DNA of 64,000 nt from Pseudomonas sp. MM211. GTDB lineage: Bacteria > Pseudomonadota > Gammaproteobacteria > Pseudomonadales > Pseudomonadaceae. Below the pieces are notes generated by a model, which had not been told where the DNA came from, did no database searches, and saw only the letters and a program-made list of their open reading frames with translations. Made by a program: the position numbers and the translations under genes. Position 1 is the first letter of the stretch; each line of letters starts with the position of its first letter. The DNA lies in assembly GCF_020386635.1 (NCBI RefSeq), contig NZ_CP081942.1, forward strand, positions 310,001 to 374,000, read 5' to 3'. Positions 9,015 through 18,444 of this stretch are shown in pieces.

Positions 9015-9785
9015 TCAACGCATCACGATACCGCGGCTGGCCATGTAGGCCTTGGCTTCGGGCACGGTGTATTCACCGAAGTGGAAGATGCTCGCTGCCA
9101 ATACCGCAGCAGCCTTGCCTTCGATGATGCCATCGGCCAGGTGCTGCAGGTTACCGACGCCGCCGGAAGCGATCACCGGAATGCCCACGGCTTCGCTGAT
9201 GGCACGGGTCACGCCCAGGTCGTAACCACTCTTCACGCCGTCCTGATCCATGCTGGTCAGGAGGATCTCGCCAGCGCCCAGGCCTTCCATCTTCTGTGCC
9301 CAGGCCACCGCATCGAGGCCAGTGGGCTTGCGACCACCGTGGGTGAAGATTTCCCAGCGTGGCGTTTCGCCCGGGCCGGAGACCTTCTTGGCATCGATGG
9401 CGACAACGATGCACTGCGAGCCAAAGCGCGAGGCAGCCTCGCCAACGAACTCGGGCGTGAATACCGCGGCGGTGTTGATCGAGACCTTGTCGGCACCGGC
9501 ATTGAGCAGGTTACGAATGTCCATCACGGTACGCACGCCGCCGCCCACGGTCAGCGGGATGAACACCTGGCTGGCCATGCGCTCGACGGTGTGCAGCGTG
9601 GTGTCACGGCCATCGACGCTGGCGGTGATATCGAGAAAGGTAATCTCGTCGGCACCCTGCTCGTCATAACGACGGGCGATCTCCACCGGGTCGCCGGCAT
9701 CGCGAATATTCTCGAACTTGACGCCCTTGACCACACGGCCGTTGTCCACGTCGAGGCAGGGGATGATGCGTTTGGCCAATGCCAT
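9015..9785 (-). CDS. hisF: Imidazole glycerol phosphate synthase, cyclase subunit HisF
   Basis: A 256-residue TIM barrel. HisF uses ammonia made by HisH to convert PRFAR to imidazole-glycerol phosphate and AICAR. The start [21 protein letters not shown] contains the catalytic Asp; [23 protein letters not shown] and the C-terminal [14 protein letters not shown] phosphate-binding loops are intact. GGAG lies upstream of the ATG. It is the last gene of the leftward his operon. Confidence 0.97.
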   Translation of the reverse strand: MALAKRIIPCLDVDNGRVVKGVKFENIRDAGDPVEIARRYDEQGADEITFLDITASVDGRDTTLHTVERMASQVFIPLTVGGGVRTVMDIRNLLNAGADKVSINTAAVFTPEFVGEAASRFGSQCIVVAIDAKKVSGPGETPRWEIFTHGGRKPTGLDAVAWAQKMEGLGAGEILLTSMDQDGVKSGYDLGVTRAISEAVGIPVIASGGVGNLQHLADGIIEGKAAAVLAASIFHFGEYTVPEAKAYMASRGIVMR

Positions 9786-9807
9786 GGTGTTTCTCCGGAA
9801 TACGACG

Positions 9808-10104
9808 TCAGGCGGATGGATTCAAGCCGGCGTGCTCGGTCAATTCGGTCTCGATGAAAGCAGCGATCATGGCCCGGTAGACGTGCTCGATAACCTCGGG
9901 AGAGGCCCCCGAGTCACGCGCCAGCTCTCTGACCTTGGCCACCACCTCTTCGACCCGCTGCGGCGCACGCACGGCATCGCTGTCAGCTTTGAACTGAGCG
10001 GCCTGACGAACATAGCCACCGCGCTCAGCCAGCAACTGGACGATCTGCCGATCAAGGGCATCGATCTGCGTACGCACTTCATCGATTGAATGGCATTCGA
10101 TCAT
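9808..10104 (-). CDS. Chorismate mutase type II family protein
   Basis: A 98-residue all-helical AroQ/PchB-like domain: [31 protein letters not shown] and [16 protein letters not shown]. Members either convert chorismate to prephenate or, as in PchB, act as isochorismate pyruvate lyase. The single-domain size and the RVEEVV/helix-3 pattern look closest to PchB-like stand-alone enzymes, but the sequence does not decide the reaction. An AAGGAA site precedes the ATG at 10104. It is embedded in the his operon between hisA and hisF, which is unusual. Confidence 0.85.
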   Translation of the reverse strand: MIECHSIDEVRTQIDALDRQIVQLLAERGGYVRQAAQFKADSDAVRAPQRVEEVVAKVRELARDSGASPEVIEHVYRAMIAAFIETELTEHAGLNPSA

Positions 10105-10147
10105 TGCAAGTTCCTTGTACCGAGCCAGGCTGTCGCCTGAGGTAACG

Positions 10148-10885
10148 TCAAGCCTTGAAGGAGTCGCAGAAGGCCTGAGCCTCGGCGACATCCAGGGTGC
10201 CTTCGTAGATAGCGCGGCCGGTGATGGCGCCGATGATGCCTGGCGAACGGGCCAGCAGCAGCTTCTCGATATCACCCAGGTTGTGGATGCCGCCCGAGGC
10301 GATCACCGGAATACGGCTGGCGGCAGCCAGGGCCGCGGTGGCCTCGACGTTGCAGCCTTGCATCATGCCGTCCTTGGCGATGTCGGTGTAGACGATCGCC
10401 GAGACGCCATCGGCCTCGAAGCGACGAGCCAGATCGGTAGCCTGTACGGTGCTGACTTCAGCCCAGCCGTCGGTGGCGACGAAACCGTCCTTGGCGTCCA
10501 GGCCAACGATGACCTTGCCCGGGAAGGCCTTGCACGCATCGGTCACGAACTGCGGATCTTTTACCGCCTTGGTGCCGATGATCACGTAGCTGACGCCGGC
10601 CTTGACGTAATGCTCGATGGTTTCCAGCGAGCGGATACCACCGCCGATCTGGATCGGCAGGTTGGGGTAGCGCTTGGCGATGGCAGTGACCACGTCGCCG
10701 TTGACCGGCTTGCCTTCGAACGCGCCGTTGAGGTCGACCAGATGCAGACGGCGGCAACCGCCCTCGACCCACTTGGCAGCCATGCTCACCGGATCATCGG
10801 AGAACACCGTGGAGTCTTCCATACGGCCCTGACGCAGACGCACACAGGCGCCGTCCTTGAGGTCGATAGCGGGGATAATCAGCAT
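10148..10885 (-). CDS. hisA: ProFAR isomerase HisA
   Basis: A 245-residue TIM barrel that isomerises ProFAR to PRFAR. It starts [20 protein letters not shown] with the catalytic Asp8 and has [16 protein letters not shown], the second catalytic Asp in [12 protein letters not shown] and [15 protein letters not shown] two codons upstream (10891) is possible, but the ATG at 10885 has the better-spaced AAGG and the family length. Confidence 0.96.
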   Translation of the reverse strand: MLIIPAIDLKDGACVRLRQGRMEDSTVFSDDPVSMAAKWVEGGCRRLHLVDLNGAFEGKPVNGDVVTAIAKRYPNLPIQIGGGIRSLETIEHYVKAGVSYVIIGTKAVKDPQFVTDACKAFPGKVIVGLDAKDGFVATDGWAEVSTVQATDLARRFEADGVSAIVYTDIAKDGMMQGCNVEATAALAAASRIPVIASGGIHNLGDIEKLLLARSPGIIGAITGRAIYEGTLDVAEAQAFCDSFKA

Positions 10886-10923
10886 CTGCACACCTTGTTC
10901 AGTTCAATCAGCGTTGGCTGGAA

Positions 10924-11178
10924 TCAATCTTTCTCGAGCGCCCACAGGTCGACTTCGAGACTTTCGAAGCGCTCGCGCAGCAGGCCGTGCGCGTCGTTGA
11001 CCGCCCGGTTGTAGTAATGCGGCGCCACTTCGCGGCCAAACAGTTCGAGCAGCTCCAGCACCTCGAAGGAACCCAGCTCCAGCTCGTAGCGGTCAGCCAG
11101 GAAGCGCTGCAACTTGTGCACCGCATCGCTTTCCTGCTCGGGCGTGAGCGTGAGGATCGGGCTCTTGAGCCTGGCCAT
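10924..11178 (-). CDS. DUF2164 family protein
   Basis: An 84-residue acidic cytoplasmic protein matching DUF2164 in length and pattern: an LxPEQ opening, a central FLADRYELELGSFEVLELLELFG block and an HYYNRAVNDA segment. Function unknown. Its ATG overlaps the hisH stop by one base (TAATG), so translation is probably coupled to hisH. The same gene sits beside hisH in other pseudomonads as far as I recall, which hints at a link to histidine metabolism but does not prove one. Confidence 0.85.
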   Translation of the reverse strand: MARLKSPILTLTPEQESDAVHKLQRFLADRYELELGSFEVLELLELFGREVAPHYYNRAVNDAHGLLRERFESLEVDLWALEKD

Positions 11179-11816
11179 TACCAGCGACCATCCCAGGCGG
11201 CGAAGTTCTGCAGCAGTTGCAGGCCGTGGGTGTGGCTCTTCTCGGGGTGGAACTGCACGGCGAAGCGCGAACCATCGGCCAGGGCAGCAGCGAAATCCTT
11301 GCCGTAATGCCCACGGCCAACGACCTGCTGCGCCTTGCCGGCTTCGATGTAATAGCTGTGCACGAAGTAGAAGCGCGCCAGATCCGGAATGCTGTGCCAC
11401 AGCGGGTGATTGACCGCCTGGCTCACTTCGTTCCAGCCCATATGCGGAACCTTGAGCGGCTCGCCGTCTTCAACCATGTTCTTGCCGAAGAAACGCACCT
11501 GACCGGGGAACAGGCCGATGCAGTCGACGCCATCGTTCTCTTCGCTGCGCTCGAGCAACGCCTGCATGCCTACGCAGATGCCCAGGAACGGGCGATCCTG
11601 GCTGACTTCACGCACCAGCTCATCGAAGCCCAGGCGGCGGATCTCGGCCATGCAGTCGCGGATCGCACCAACACCGGGGAACACCACGCGGTCAGCTTCA
11701 CGAATCACTTGCGCGTCGCTGGTCACCAATACCCGGCCAGCACCGACGTGCTCCAGGGCCTTGGCCACCGAGTGCAGGTTGCCCATGCCATAGTCGATGA
11801 CTGCAACCGTCTGCAT
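11178..11816 (-). CDS. hisH: Imidazole glycerol phosphate synthase, glutaminase subunit HisH
   Basis: A 212-residue class-I glutamine amidotransferase. The start [17 protein letters not shown], the nucleophile elbow LGICVGMQ (Cys81), the oxyanion-strand region [10 protein letters not shown] and the catalytic His-Glu of VQFHPEKSH are all present. It supplies ammonia to HisF. The ATG overlaps the hisB TGA (ATGA). Confidence 0.97.
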   Translation of the reverse strand: MQTVAVIDYGMGNLHSVAKALEHVGAGRVLVTSDAQVIREADRVVFPGVGAIRDCMAEIRRLGFDELVREVSQDRPFLGICVGMQALLERSEENDGVDCIGLFPGQVRFFGKNMVEDGEPLKVPHMGWNEVSQAVNHPLWHSIPDLARFYFVHSYYIEAGKAQQVVGRGHYGKDFAAALADGSRFAVQFHPEKSHTHGLQLLQNFAAWDGRW

Positions 11817-12409
11817 CAGAGCACGCCCTTGGTCGATGGCATTTGCCCGGCCATGCGCGGGTCAAGTTCCACGGCCATGCGCAGCGCGCGCCCGAAGGCC
11901 TTGAACACGGTTTCGATCTGGTGGTGGGTATTCACGCCACGCAGGTTGTCGATGTGCAGGCTGACCTGGGCATGGTTGACGAAGCCCTGGAAGAATTCCT
12001 GGAACAGGTCGACATCGAAGCCACCGACCACGGCACGGGTGAACGGCACGTGCATCTGCAGGCCCGGGCGACCGGAAAAATCGATGACCACGCGCGACAG
12101 CGCTTCATCCAGCGGCACGTAGGAATGCCCGTAACGGGTCATGCCCTTCTTGTCGCCGACGGCTTTGGCGAAGGCCTGGCCGAGGGTGATACCGACGTCT
12201 TCGACGGTGTGGTGATCGTCGATCTCAAGGTCACCCTTGCAGAAGATGTCGAGGTCGATCAAGCCATGGCGGGCGATCTGGTCAAGCATGTGCTCGAAAA
12301 ACGGCACACCGGTATCGAACTTGGACTTACCGGTACCATCCAGATTGATCGAGACCTTGATCTGGGTCTCCAGGGTATTGCGCTCGACGGATGCCGTACG
12401 TTCGGCCAT
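11816..12409 (-). CDS. hisB: Imidazoleglycerol-phosphate dehydratase HisB
   Basis: A 197-residue monofunctional dehydratase (no phosphatase domain, as usual in Pseudomonas). The Mn-binding histidine motifs are visible: [30 protein letters not shown] and NTHHQIE. The ATG at 12409 ([12 protein letters not shown]) gives the family length. It is the first gene of the leftward set hisB-hisH-DUF2164-hisA-chorismate mutase-hisF. Confidence 0.97.
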   Translation of the reverse strand: MAERTASVERNTLETQIKVSINLDGTGKSKFDTGVPFFEHMLDQIARHGLIDLDIFCKGDLEIDDHHTVEDVGITLGQAFAKAVGDKKGMTRYGHSYVPLDEALSRVVIDFSGRPGLQMHVPFTRAVVGGFDVDLFQEFFQGFVNHAQVSLHIDNLRGVNTHHQIETVFKAFGRALRMAVELDPRMAGQMPSTKGVL

Positions 12410-12536
12410 CACCTGCTCCACAAAATCGTTGGGCGAAAGGGCCGCCATTATAGGCTGATAAGCAGCGAACCTATAAAGCCACACGGCAAAAATGGACGAA
12501 AAACGCTCGAGGCCCGGCGGCCAAAAAGCACCAGAC

Positions 12537-12576
12537 ATAAAAAATCCCGCTGGCGCACGGGGCGCCAGCGGGATTT
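12537..12576 (-). terminator. Terminator of the OFA transporter gene
   Basis: A perfect 14-bp stem AATCCCGCTGGCGC / GCGCCAGCGGGATT at 12543-12575. On the minus strand it is followed by TTTTTT, ending leftward transcription from 12726. Confidence 0.9.
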
Positions 12577-12725
12577 CTGTAAACAGCTCACGATCTCGCG
12601 AGCTAGAGCCCTGCAAGGCCTAGGCGGCCCCACGAAAACAGGCGAGGAAGCGGAATTTACGAGCTGTAAATGAGCATTCCGAGCCTGTTTTCAACGCCGC
12701 AGGGCCGACGCGCAGCAGATCGTGC

Positions 12726-14384
12726 TTATTGGAACAGAACGACGGTCTTCTGCAGGGTTACCCACACACCCCACGCCAGCGGCAGACCTACGGCCAGCCA
12801 GGCAGCGATCACCAGCGGCTTGCTCGACGGATCGGCAGCCCACTCCAGCTCTGCGGCACTCGGCGCGGACTTCTCGCCATGGGCACGCTCAGCAGCCAGC
12901 TCTTCTTCGGTCATGAAGTACTTGGCATCCACCGGGCGAACCAGCAGGTTGCAGACGAAGCCCACAACCAGCAGGCCGGCGAGAATGTACAGGGTGATGT
13001 CATAGGCAGCAGCGCGCTCGACGCCGATGCTCAGTTGATACTCACGCAGGTAGTTCACCAGTACTGGACCCAGCACGCCAGCGAAGGCCCAAGCGGTCAG
13101 CAGACGACCGTGGATGGCGCCAACCATCTGAGTACCGAACAGATCCGCCAGGTAGGCCGGAACGGTTGCAAAACCACCGCCGTACATGGACAGGATCAGG
13201 CAGAAGGCGAACACGAACAGCGCGATGCTGCCCAGGTGACCGGTCCACGGAACCAGCGCGTACAGGGTGAAACCCAGCGCGAAGAACACGAAGTAGGTCG
13301 CTTTACGGCCAATCAGGTCGGAGAACGATGCCCAGAAGAAACGGCCACCGATGTTGAACAGGCTCAGCAGGCCAGTGAAGCCGGCAGCGATTGCCGCGAT
13401 CTGCATCAGCTGCTCTTTGCTCAGCTCACTGAAAGGCACGTTCACGCCGATCAGCTTGCCGCCGAAGACTTCCTGCAGCATGGGCGAAGCCATGCCGATG
13501 ATGCCGATACCAGCGGATACGTTCAGGCACAGAACAGCCCAGACCAGCCAGAATTGCGGGGTTTTCCACGCGGTGTTCACGTGTACGTGGCCCTTGGTGA
13601 TCATGGCGTTGTTGGCCTTGGCTGCCGGAGCAACCCAGCCAGCCGGCTTCCAGCCAGTCGGCGGAACGCGGTAGGACAGAGCACCACCAACCATGAAGAC
13701 GAAGTAGATCACCGCCATCACCACGAAGCTCTGCCATACACCGACGTCAGTTTCGCTGGAGAAGTGGCCCATCAGCGCTGCAGCCAGAGGTGCACCGACC
13801 ATCGCACCGCCACCGAAGCCCATGATGGCCATACCGGTCGCCATGCCGCGCTTGTCCGGGAACCACTTGATCAGGGTCGATACCGGGGAGATGTAGCCCA
13901 GGCCCAGACCGATACCACCGATCACGCCGGAACCCACCCACATCAACCAGATCTGGTGCGTATAGATGCCGAACGCGGAGATCAGCAGACCGCCACACCA
14001 GCATACTGCCGAAACCAGGCCAGCCTTACGCGGGCCAGCGTGTTCCAGCCAGCCGCCCCACACGGCAGCCGCACAACCCAGGAAAACGAAGAACAGGGTG
14101 TAGATCCAACCGAGCATGGAGATCTGCCAATCGCAGTTGCTGGCGAAGATCTGCTCGAAGAAACCGATATCCGGCGCACAGGCGACGGCAGTATCGATAC
14201 CGATGGCTTTCGACAGCGGCAGCCAGAATACGGAAAAACCGTAGGCCATGCCGATGCACAGGTGGATGGCGAGGGCAGCTGGCGGAACCAGCCAGCGGTT
14301 GAAACCGGGCTTAGCGATGATGCGCGCCTTGGAAAGGAACGCAGGGGTCGCTGAAGCACCGTTTTGCACGATGGCATCAGTCAT
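12726..14384 (-). CDS. OFA-family MFS transporter (oxalate/formate antiporter type)
   Basis: A 552-residue inner-membrane protein with about 12 hydrophobic segments. It carries typical oxalate:formate antiporter family features: GMAYGFSVFWLPLS in the first helix, a large periplasmic loop with cysteines (VACAPDIGFF, FASNCDW), GxGLGYISPVSTLIKWFPDKRGMATG between helices 4 and 5, and NIGGRFFWASFSDLIGRKATYF before helix 8. The family exchanges small carboxylates, but the substrate cannot be read from sequence. It is monocistronic, with a leader of about 240 bp at 14395-14634 and its own terminator. Confidence 0.88.
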   Translation of the reverse strand: MTDAIVQNGASATPAFLSKARIIAKPGFNRWLVPPAALAIHLCIGMAYGFSVFWLPLSKAIGIDTAVACAPDIGFFEQIFASNCDWQISMLGWIYTLFFVFLGCAAAVWGGWLEHAGPRKAGLVSAVCWCGGLLISAFGIYTHQIWLMWVGSGVIGGIGLGLGYISPVSTLIKWFPDKRGMATGMAIMGFGGGAMVGAPLAAALMGHFSSETDVGVWQSFVVMAVIYFVFMVGGALSYRVPPTGWKPAGWVAPAAKANNAMITKGHVHVNTAWKTPQFWLVWAVLCLNVSAGIGIIGMASPMLQEVFGGKLIGVNVPFSELSKEQLMQIAAIAAGFTGLLSLFNIGGRFFWASFSDLIGRKATYFVFFALGFTLYALVPWTGHLGSIALFVFAFCLILSMYGGGFATVPAYLADLFGTQMVGAIHGRLLTAWAFAGVLGPVLVNYLREYQLSIGVERAAAYDITLYILAGLLVVGFVCNLLVRPVDAKYFMTEEELAAERAHGEKSAPSAAELEWAADPSSKPLVIAAWLAVGLPLAWGVWVTLQKTVVLFQ

Positions 14385-14596
14385 TTTTTTCTTCTCTGAT
14401 TTAGGTTGGCAAACAGACGATTACTTGTGAGGCCCGGAATAGAGGCCTCACTACACAGCAAATATATTTCAGCGAGTCATTCGCAGCTAGCAGATTGCTA
14501 GAGTTCCCGCGGCATTGTGTCACATAGCCATAGCGCTTGTGCAGCCACCAAAACAGCACTTTTCCACGTCTGAGACGCCTTTCTCAGGCTTCCCGA

Positions 14597-14626
14597 CAGT
14601 CGACAGCTCCCTAGAGCTGTCGACTG
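14597..14626. terminator. Perfect hairpin after the Roadblock operon
   Basis: A 12-bp perfect inverted repeat CAGTCGACAGCT / AGCTGTCGACTG around a 6-base loop, 9 bases past the stop of the leftward gene at 14635. There is no T-run on either strand, so it may stabilise the mRNA end or act as a weak terminator. Confidence 0.5.
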
Positions 14627-14634
14627 ATCGGAAA

Positions 14635-14994
14635 TCAGATGGCGATCTGACCTTCGACGGCCTGAAGCTTGCGACGCGCCAGTGCCAGATTCGCCTTGGA
14701 ACGATCCAATACGTAGTACATGAACAGCTCCTGAGTGCTGGCCAGCGGGCGGATCAGGTGGTACTGGGTACCCAGGGTGATCAGGATGTCCTCGATGTTT
14801 TCATTGAGGCCCAACATCTTCATGGTCTTCAGCTTGGCGCGTACCACTTCGGTGTTGCCACCGGCGGCGATATCCAGGTCGATTCCCTGCCCGACCGAGC
14901 CCAGCAGCATGCCGCTGGAGTAGTCCACAACGGCAGCAGCGAGTGCGCCATCGATTTCGAGCAACTGGTTGAGATTTTCAGTAATGCTGGCCAC
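14635..14994 (-). CDS. Roadblock/LC7-like protein
   Basis: A 119-residue cytoplasmic alpha/beta protein. The central ALAAAVVDYSSGMLLGSVG and later LITLGTQYHLIRPL strands followed by a helix fit the Roadblock/longin fold of MglB/LC7-type regulators, which bind small GTPases. Similarity is to the fold pattern only, so the family call is moderate. It is the last gene of a leftward operon with a second Roadblock protein (3-bp gap) and a GTPase. Confidence 0.72.
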   Translation of the reverse strand: MASITENLNQLLEIDGALAAAVVDYSSGMLLGSVGQGIDLDIAAGGNTEVVRAKLKTMKMLGLNENIEDILITLGTQYHLIRPLASTQELFMYYVLDRSKANLALARRKLQAVEGQIAI

Positions 14995-14997
14995 AGG

Positions 14998-15438
14998 TTA
15001 TTCCTTGATGCTGGTGAGTGAAGCTGCGACGCCAACTTCGATGGACGCCTGCAGTGAAGTGGCCATGGCTCTGGCCGCGTTCTTGATTGCCCAGAGGGCG
15101 TGTCCGTATGTCACGTCCTTGCTCATGACCATGAGCAGAACCAGGTTGCGCTTGGGCGTGTGCACCTGCCGACAGAGCACTAGGCCCGAATCGCACTCCA
15201 GTACCGTGCCCTCCAGGCCGCCCAGAGCGAACTCCTTGGCGATCGATTTGCTCAGGCCATCCAGCGCTGCCGCCATGGCAGTCGCCTTGCGCCCCAACTG
15301 CGGCTCGGCGCCGAGTAGCGCGATGGGGAAACCATCGGCAGAAGACACCGCCGCCATCACCAGGTGCTCCGTGCCTTCCTTCAGTTCCTGAAGATGCTGC
15401 AGGCAGAGGCTGCGCAGCGTGGGCGTATCCTGAGACAT
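14998..15438 (-). CDS. Roadblock/LC7 domain protein
   Basis: A 146-residue protein. An N-terminal helix is followed by the Roadblock signature strand-turn MAAVSSADGFPIALLG, the MAAALDGLSKSIAKEF helix and the ECDSGLVLCR / NLVLLMVMS strands. Roadblock proteins form dimers that act as GAPs or scaffolds for Ras-like GTPases such as MglA. It starts 2 bases after the GTPase stop, so translational coupling is likely. Confidence 0.8.
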   Translation of the reverse strand: MSQDTPTLRSLCLQHLQELKEGTEHLVMAAVSSADGFPIALLGAEPQLGRKATAMAAALDGLSKSIAKEFALGGLEGTVLECDSGLVLCRQVHTPKRNLVLLMVMSKDVTYGHALWAIKNAARAMATSLQASIEVGVAASLTSIKE

Positions 15439-15440
15439 GG

Positions 15441-15977
15441 TCAGAGGTTCTCCATCAGTTGATTGACTTCGGCATTGGCGATCAGTGACTCGATGAGCAG
15501 CAGCACATTGCTGCGCTCACGTACGTCGGTGAGAAACAGCGGCAGTGCCAGGCCGCGCTGGAGCAATAACTGCTGGTAAGGGCCTAGCACTTCGGCCGCG
15601 GACAGACGCGTGTGGCCGATACCGATGACCAGCGCGCCGCGCTCGGCCAGCTCGGTGAAGGCATCCAGGTAGATGGCCAGTTGGCCGCAGGCATTCTCGT
15701 CACCGTGATCGAGCAGCAACACCGCGCCCATCGCACCTTCGGCCAGGATCGTCCACATGAAATCGAAGCGCGCCTGCCCGGGAATGCCGTACAGGGCGAC
15801 GGTTTCGCCATCGCTCAGGTGAATTTCGCCGTAGTCCATGGCCACGGTAGTGGTCGCCTTGGCATTGACCTCCAGGTCATTGTTCTCGGCCTCGGTGGAA
15901 ACCGTGACGATATCGCTGACAGCGTTGATAGCAGTCGTCTTACCCGAGCCCATGGGGCCGATAAAAAGGATCTTCAT
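15441..15977 (-). CDS. Small Ras-like GTPase (MglA/CvnD type)
   Basis: A 178-residue P-loop GTPase. The Walker A motif is GPMGSGKTT (residues 7-15), and a Thr-rich switch I region (KATTTVAMDYGEI) follows at about 42-54. The G3 motif is GIPGQARFDFMW in place of DxxGQ, as in the CvnD-like prokaryotic group. The NKxD motif is degenerate: the expected position reads IGIGHTR, so nucleotide specificity is uncertain. The ATG overlaps the stop of the upstream gene (ATGA). Prokaryotic GTPases encoded beside Roadblock proteins act as switches in polarity or signal relay (MglA/MglB, Cvn systems). The role here is an inference from that context. Confidence 0.82.
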   Translation of the reverse strand: MKILFIGPMGSGKTTAINAVSDIVTVSTEAENNDLEVNAKATTTVAMDYGEIHLSDGETVALYGIPGQARFDFMWTILAEGAMGAVLLLDHGDENACGQLAIYLDAFTELAERGALVIGIGHTRLSAAEVLGPYQQLLLQRGLALPLFLTDVRERSNVLLLIESLIANAEVNQLMENL

Positions 15978-16864
15978 GCCTGCCTCGATTTCCCGTAGCC
16001 CAACCCGAGACGCAGGCGCAGGCGTTGCAATAATGTTTTTTCAGCGGGAGCGGCTACGGGAACAGCCTGCCGCTCAACCTGGGCTTCGAGGCCAATGCCG
16101 CAACATTTGCAGGCGAACAGAAAAGCCTGCACCTGCTCTCTGCTTGCGCCCGAGAACGCCACGCCGCGCTCGATGCTCGCGAACTGCCTGGTATACAGAG
16201 CCGCCAGGCGCAACAAGGGCGGCGAACTCTGCCATTCGCTCAACAGTGGCCAGGCACCCAGTCGGAAGGTCGCATCGGTAGCGCGCAAATCGCCGCCAAC
16301 CCGCTCACCACGCACCAGCGCCAATGACCAGAGCAGGCTCTTGAAGGAAAATCGCTGTGGAAATTGCGAGAGCTCGCCAAGCGGAACAAGCACCTCTGGC
16401 TTTAGGTCGGCGCCAGCCGCAGCCAGGCACTGCAGGGCCGCATCGAAGTCAGCGTGCCGAGTCAACACCAAGTCATCCCTGGGCACGATGATCAGAGTGT
16501 CGCTAATGCGGTAGAGACTCTCGGCGGACAAACCTGCCAATTGCTCGCAGAGCTCGACGACAGCTGCCTCGCCCAACTGCGGCTGTTTTTCGTATTCGAC
16601 CAGCAATTCAAGAAGGCCGAAGAGCCGCAACGGCCACTCGATGGAGCGCGCGGGTTCCAGCTGGGCGCCAACGCGCTGATGCACCTGTGCACGCTCGTCA
16701 TGCTCATCACGGCTGCGCACGATCAGCAACTCCGCTTGATCGCTTTCGCCCACGTAGACCCAAGGCTGCGCCGTACGCCCCTTGAGCATTTTGAGTTGTT
16801 GAGTAAGCAATCCCTGCTCGTGAGATGTCAGCCCTTTACAGGCAATTCGCAGTGCAGCAGGCAT
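15974..16864 (-). CDS. Unrecognised protein, first gene of the GTPase/Roadblock operon
   Basis: A 296-residue protein (start MPAALRIACKG at 16864). It is cytoplasmic by composition, with no membrane segment and mixed alpha/beta predicted pattern. A basic amphipathic tail (LLQRLRLRLGLGYGKSRQA) could bind membrane or nucleic acid. I do not recognise a domain. A 37-residue N-terminal extension in the same frame is hydrophobic and lacks a better start. It overlaps the GTPase gene by 4 bp, so it is likely part of the same complex or pathway, for example as effector, exchange factor or scaffold. Nothing in the sequence decides which. Confidence 0.7.
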   Translation of the reverse strand: MPAALRIACKGLTSHEQGLLTQQLKMLKGRTAQPWVYVGESDQAELLIVRSRDEHDERAQVHQRVGAQLEPARSIEWPLRLFGLLELLVEYEKQPQLGEAAVVELCEQLAGLSAESLYRISDTLIIVPRDDLVLTRHADFDAALQCLAAAGADLKPEVLVPLGELSQFPQRFSFKSLLWSLALVRGERVGGDLRATDATFRLGAWPLLSEWQSSPPLLRLAALYTRQFASIERGVAFSGASREQVQAFLFACKCCGIGLEAQVERQAVPVAAPAEKTLLQRLRLRLGLGYGKSRQA

Positions 16865-17099
16865 GGAGATTTTTCTGAGAAGGTGGTGAAGGCCGATGAC
16901 CCGCGCTAAACCCAATGACGTAGCGAACAGAAAGACAGCCCAAAAGGAGGATGCTAAATGGCCATCACACAACAACCTTGATCAAAACATGACGATGGCA
17001 ATTTGGAACCAAGTTCTCTGCTCGCCAATCAATAGTGCGCTAAATATTACCCACCACTGCGGAGCGCCCCCCAGCCGCCTGACAACTTGAGCCGTATCG

Positions 17100-18386
17100 A
17101 TGTCTATTGCCCCAACACGCACGCCTGAGAAAACCGGACTGACGGTCGCCATGAATGGCGATGTCTGCCTACATGGCACGCCATTGCAACTGCCACCCAA
17201 GGAATGCGGCGTACTGCGCCTGCTGCTGCGCAATTGGCCGGCACAGGTTTCCAAGCAGGACTTCGACCTGCATCTCTGGCGTGGCGGCATGACCGACGAG
17301 GGGTTGGCCAGAGCGGTGGCTAACCTGCGGCGCCTGCTGACCCCGATAGCGGGGCTGGGCATACGCTCCGTCTACGGCCGCGGCTATCAACTGATCATTG
17401 AGGCGCAGCCTTCGAGCGCCAAGCAGCAGACAGGCACCAACGTCGCCCTGCTGGAAACCCTCGATTACGCCCGCCAGCGCATGCAGCTCGGCAGCGAGGC
17501 TTCGCTGGCCAAGGCCGACGGGCTGATCCGTGAAGTGATGCTAAACGCCCCAAGCCTGCAGGAAGCCAAGGTCGCCCATGCTCAGTGCCTGGCGGACATG
17601 GTCGCGGGTGGCCGCGATCTGTCGCCGGAGGAACTGGATCGGGCTATCGAATTGCTTGACGAAGTCGGCCGCGAGTCGCCCGATCTGACAGGTATCGATA
17701 CCCTGAAAGCGCACCTGCTCGACTGTGCCTGGCGATTCGACGAGGCACGCCCCCTGCACCTGCTAGCCGTAGAGAACAGTCCCGAGAATGCAAAAGGCCA
17801 CTTTCACCACGGCTGGCACCTGATCGCCTGCGGTGAAATAGAACCTGCCATGCAAGTGCTCGAACGTGCTCAGGCGCTGGCACCGTACTCCCTGCAGATC
17901 ACCCTGTTGCTAGCCCATGCCAGCTTGATTGCCAACGATCAGCCGCAGTTCAGCCAATGGGTGGACAAAGCCCATCGCGATCATCCGGAAAACCCCAAGG
18001 CCGCCATCTGGCGCCTGAGCCGCGATGCCATTCAGTCACCGCATGCGGGTCTGGTGGAGCAAGTACGCAAGATCACGCCAGACGAACAAACCTGGACGTT
18101 CACCACCGCCTCCCTGTCCTTTGTGCTGGCAAGCTGTGGTGCCGATGACGAAGCGCGCCAGTTGATCGAACGCCATGCAACAGTGGACAGCAGCCTGCAG
18201 GCATTGCTGGCCTCAACTTACCTGTTGCTCAATGAGCCTGAAGAAGCCATGTTCGTGGTACAGCAAGCGGCCCATGCGAACTGCGGCTTTCTACCGCTCC
18301 TTCTGCGCACACCCACCCTTTCGGGCCTGCATCGCATGGCCGAATACCCGGCATTGCAACAACGTGTTTTCGCCAGGCTGCCGTGA
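17100..18386 (+). CDS. OmpR-type winged-helix regulator with C-terminal TPR region
   Basis: A 428-residue protein. Residues about 10-100 form a Trans_reg_C winged helix (PLQLPPKECGVLRLLLR, DEGLARAVANLRRLL and the C-terminal SVYGRGYQL hairpin) with no receiver domain in front. The rest is helical TPR-like repeats (ENAKGHFHHGWHLIACGEIEPAMQVLERAQAL and similar). There is no membrane segment, so it resembles HilA in layout more than CadC. It is divergent from the GTPase/Roadblock operon across 235 bp, a usual sign that it controls that operon or itself. The ribosome-binding site is weak. Signal unknown. Confidence 0.83.
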   Translation: MSIAPTRTPEKTGLTVAMNGDVCLHGTPLQLPPKECGVLRLLLRNWPAQVSKQDFDLHLWRGGMTDEGLARAVANLRRLLTPIAGLGIRSVYGRGYQLIIEAQPSSAKQQTGTNVALLETLDYARQRMQLGSEASLAKADGLIREVMLNAPSLQEAKVAHAQCLADMVAGGRDLSPEELDRAIELLDEVGRESPDLTGIDTLKAHLLDCAWRFDEARPLHLLAVENSPENAKGHFHHGWHLIACGEIEPAMQVLERAQALAPYSLQITLLLAHASLIANDQPQFSQWVDKAHRDHPENPKAAIWRLSRDAIQSPHAGLVEQVRKITPDEQTWTFTTASLSFVLASCGADDEARQLIERHATVDSSLQALLASTYLLLNEPEEAMFVVQQAAHANCGFLPLLLRTPTLSGLHRMAEYPALQQRVFARLP

Positions 18387-18444
18387 CGCTTCAACTTCAC
18401 GGCAGCTCGCTACGCTCAGCACCTCATCCGACCGGACGGTAGCC

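Noticed and set aside
12729..14354. 541-codon frame opposite the OFA transporter, and similar long antisense frames at 20516-21853, 28219-29640, 29692-31083 and 58076-59560
   Set aside because: Shadow frames of GC-rich genes. Their translations have no domain pattern, while the other strand encodes recognisable proteins.
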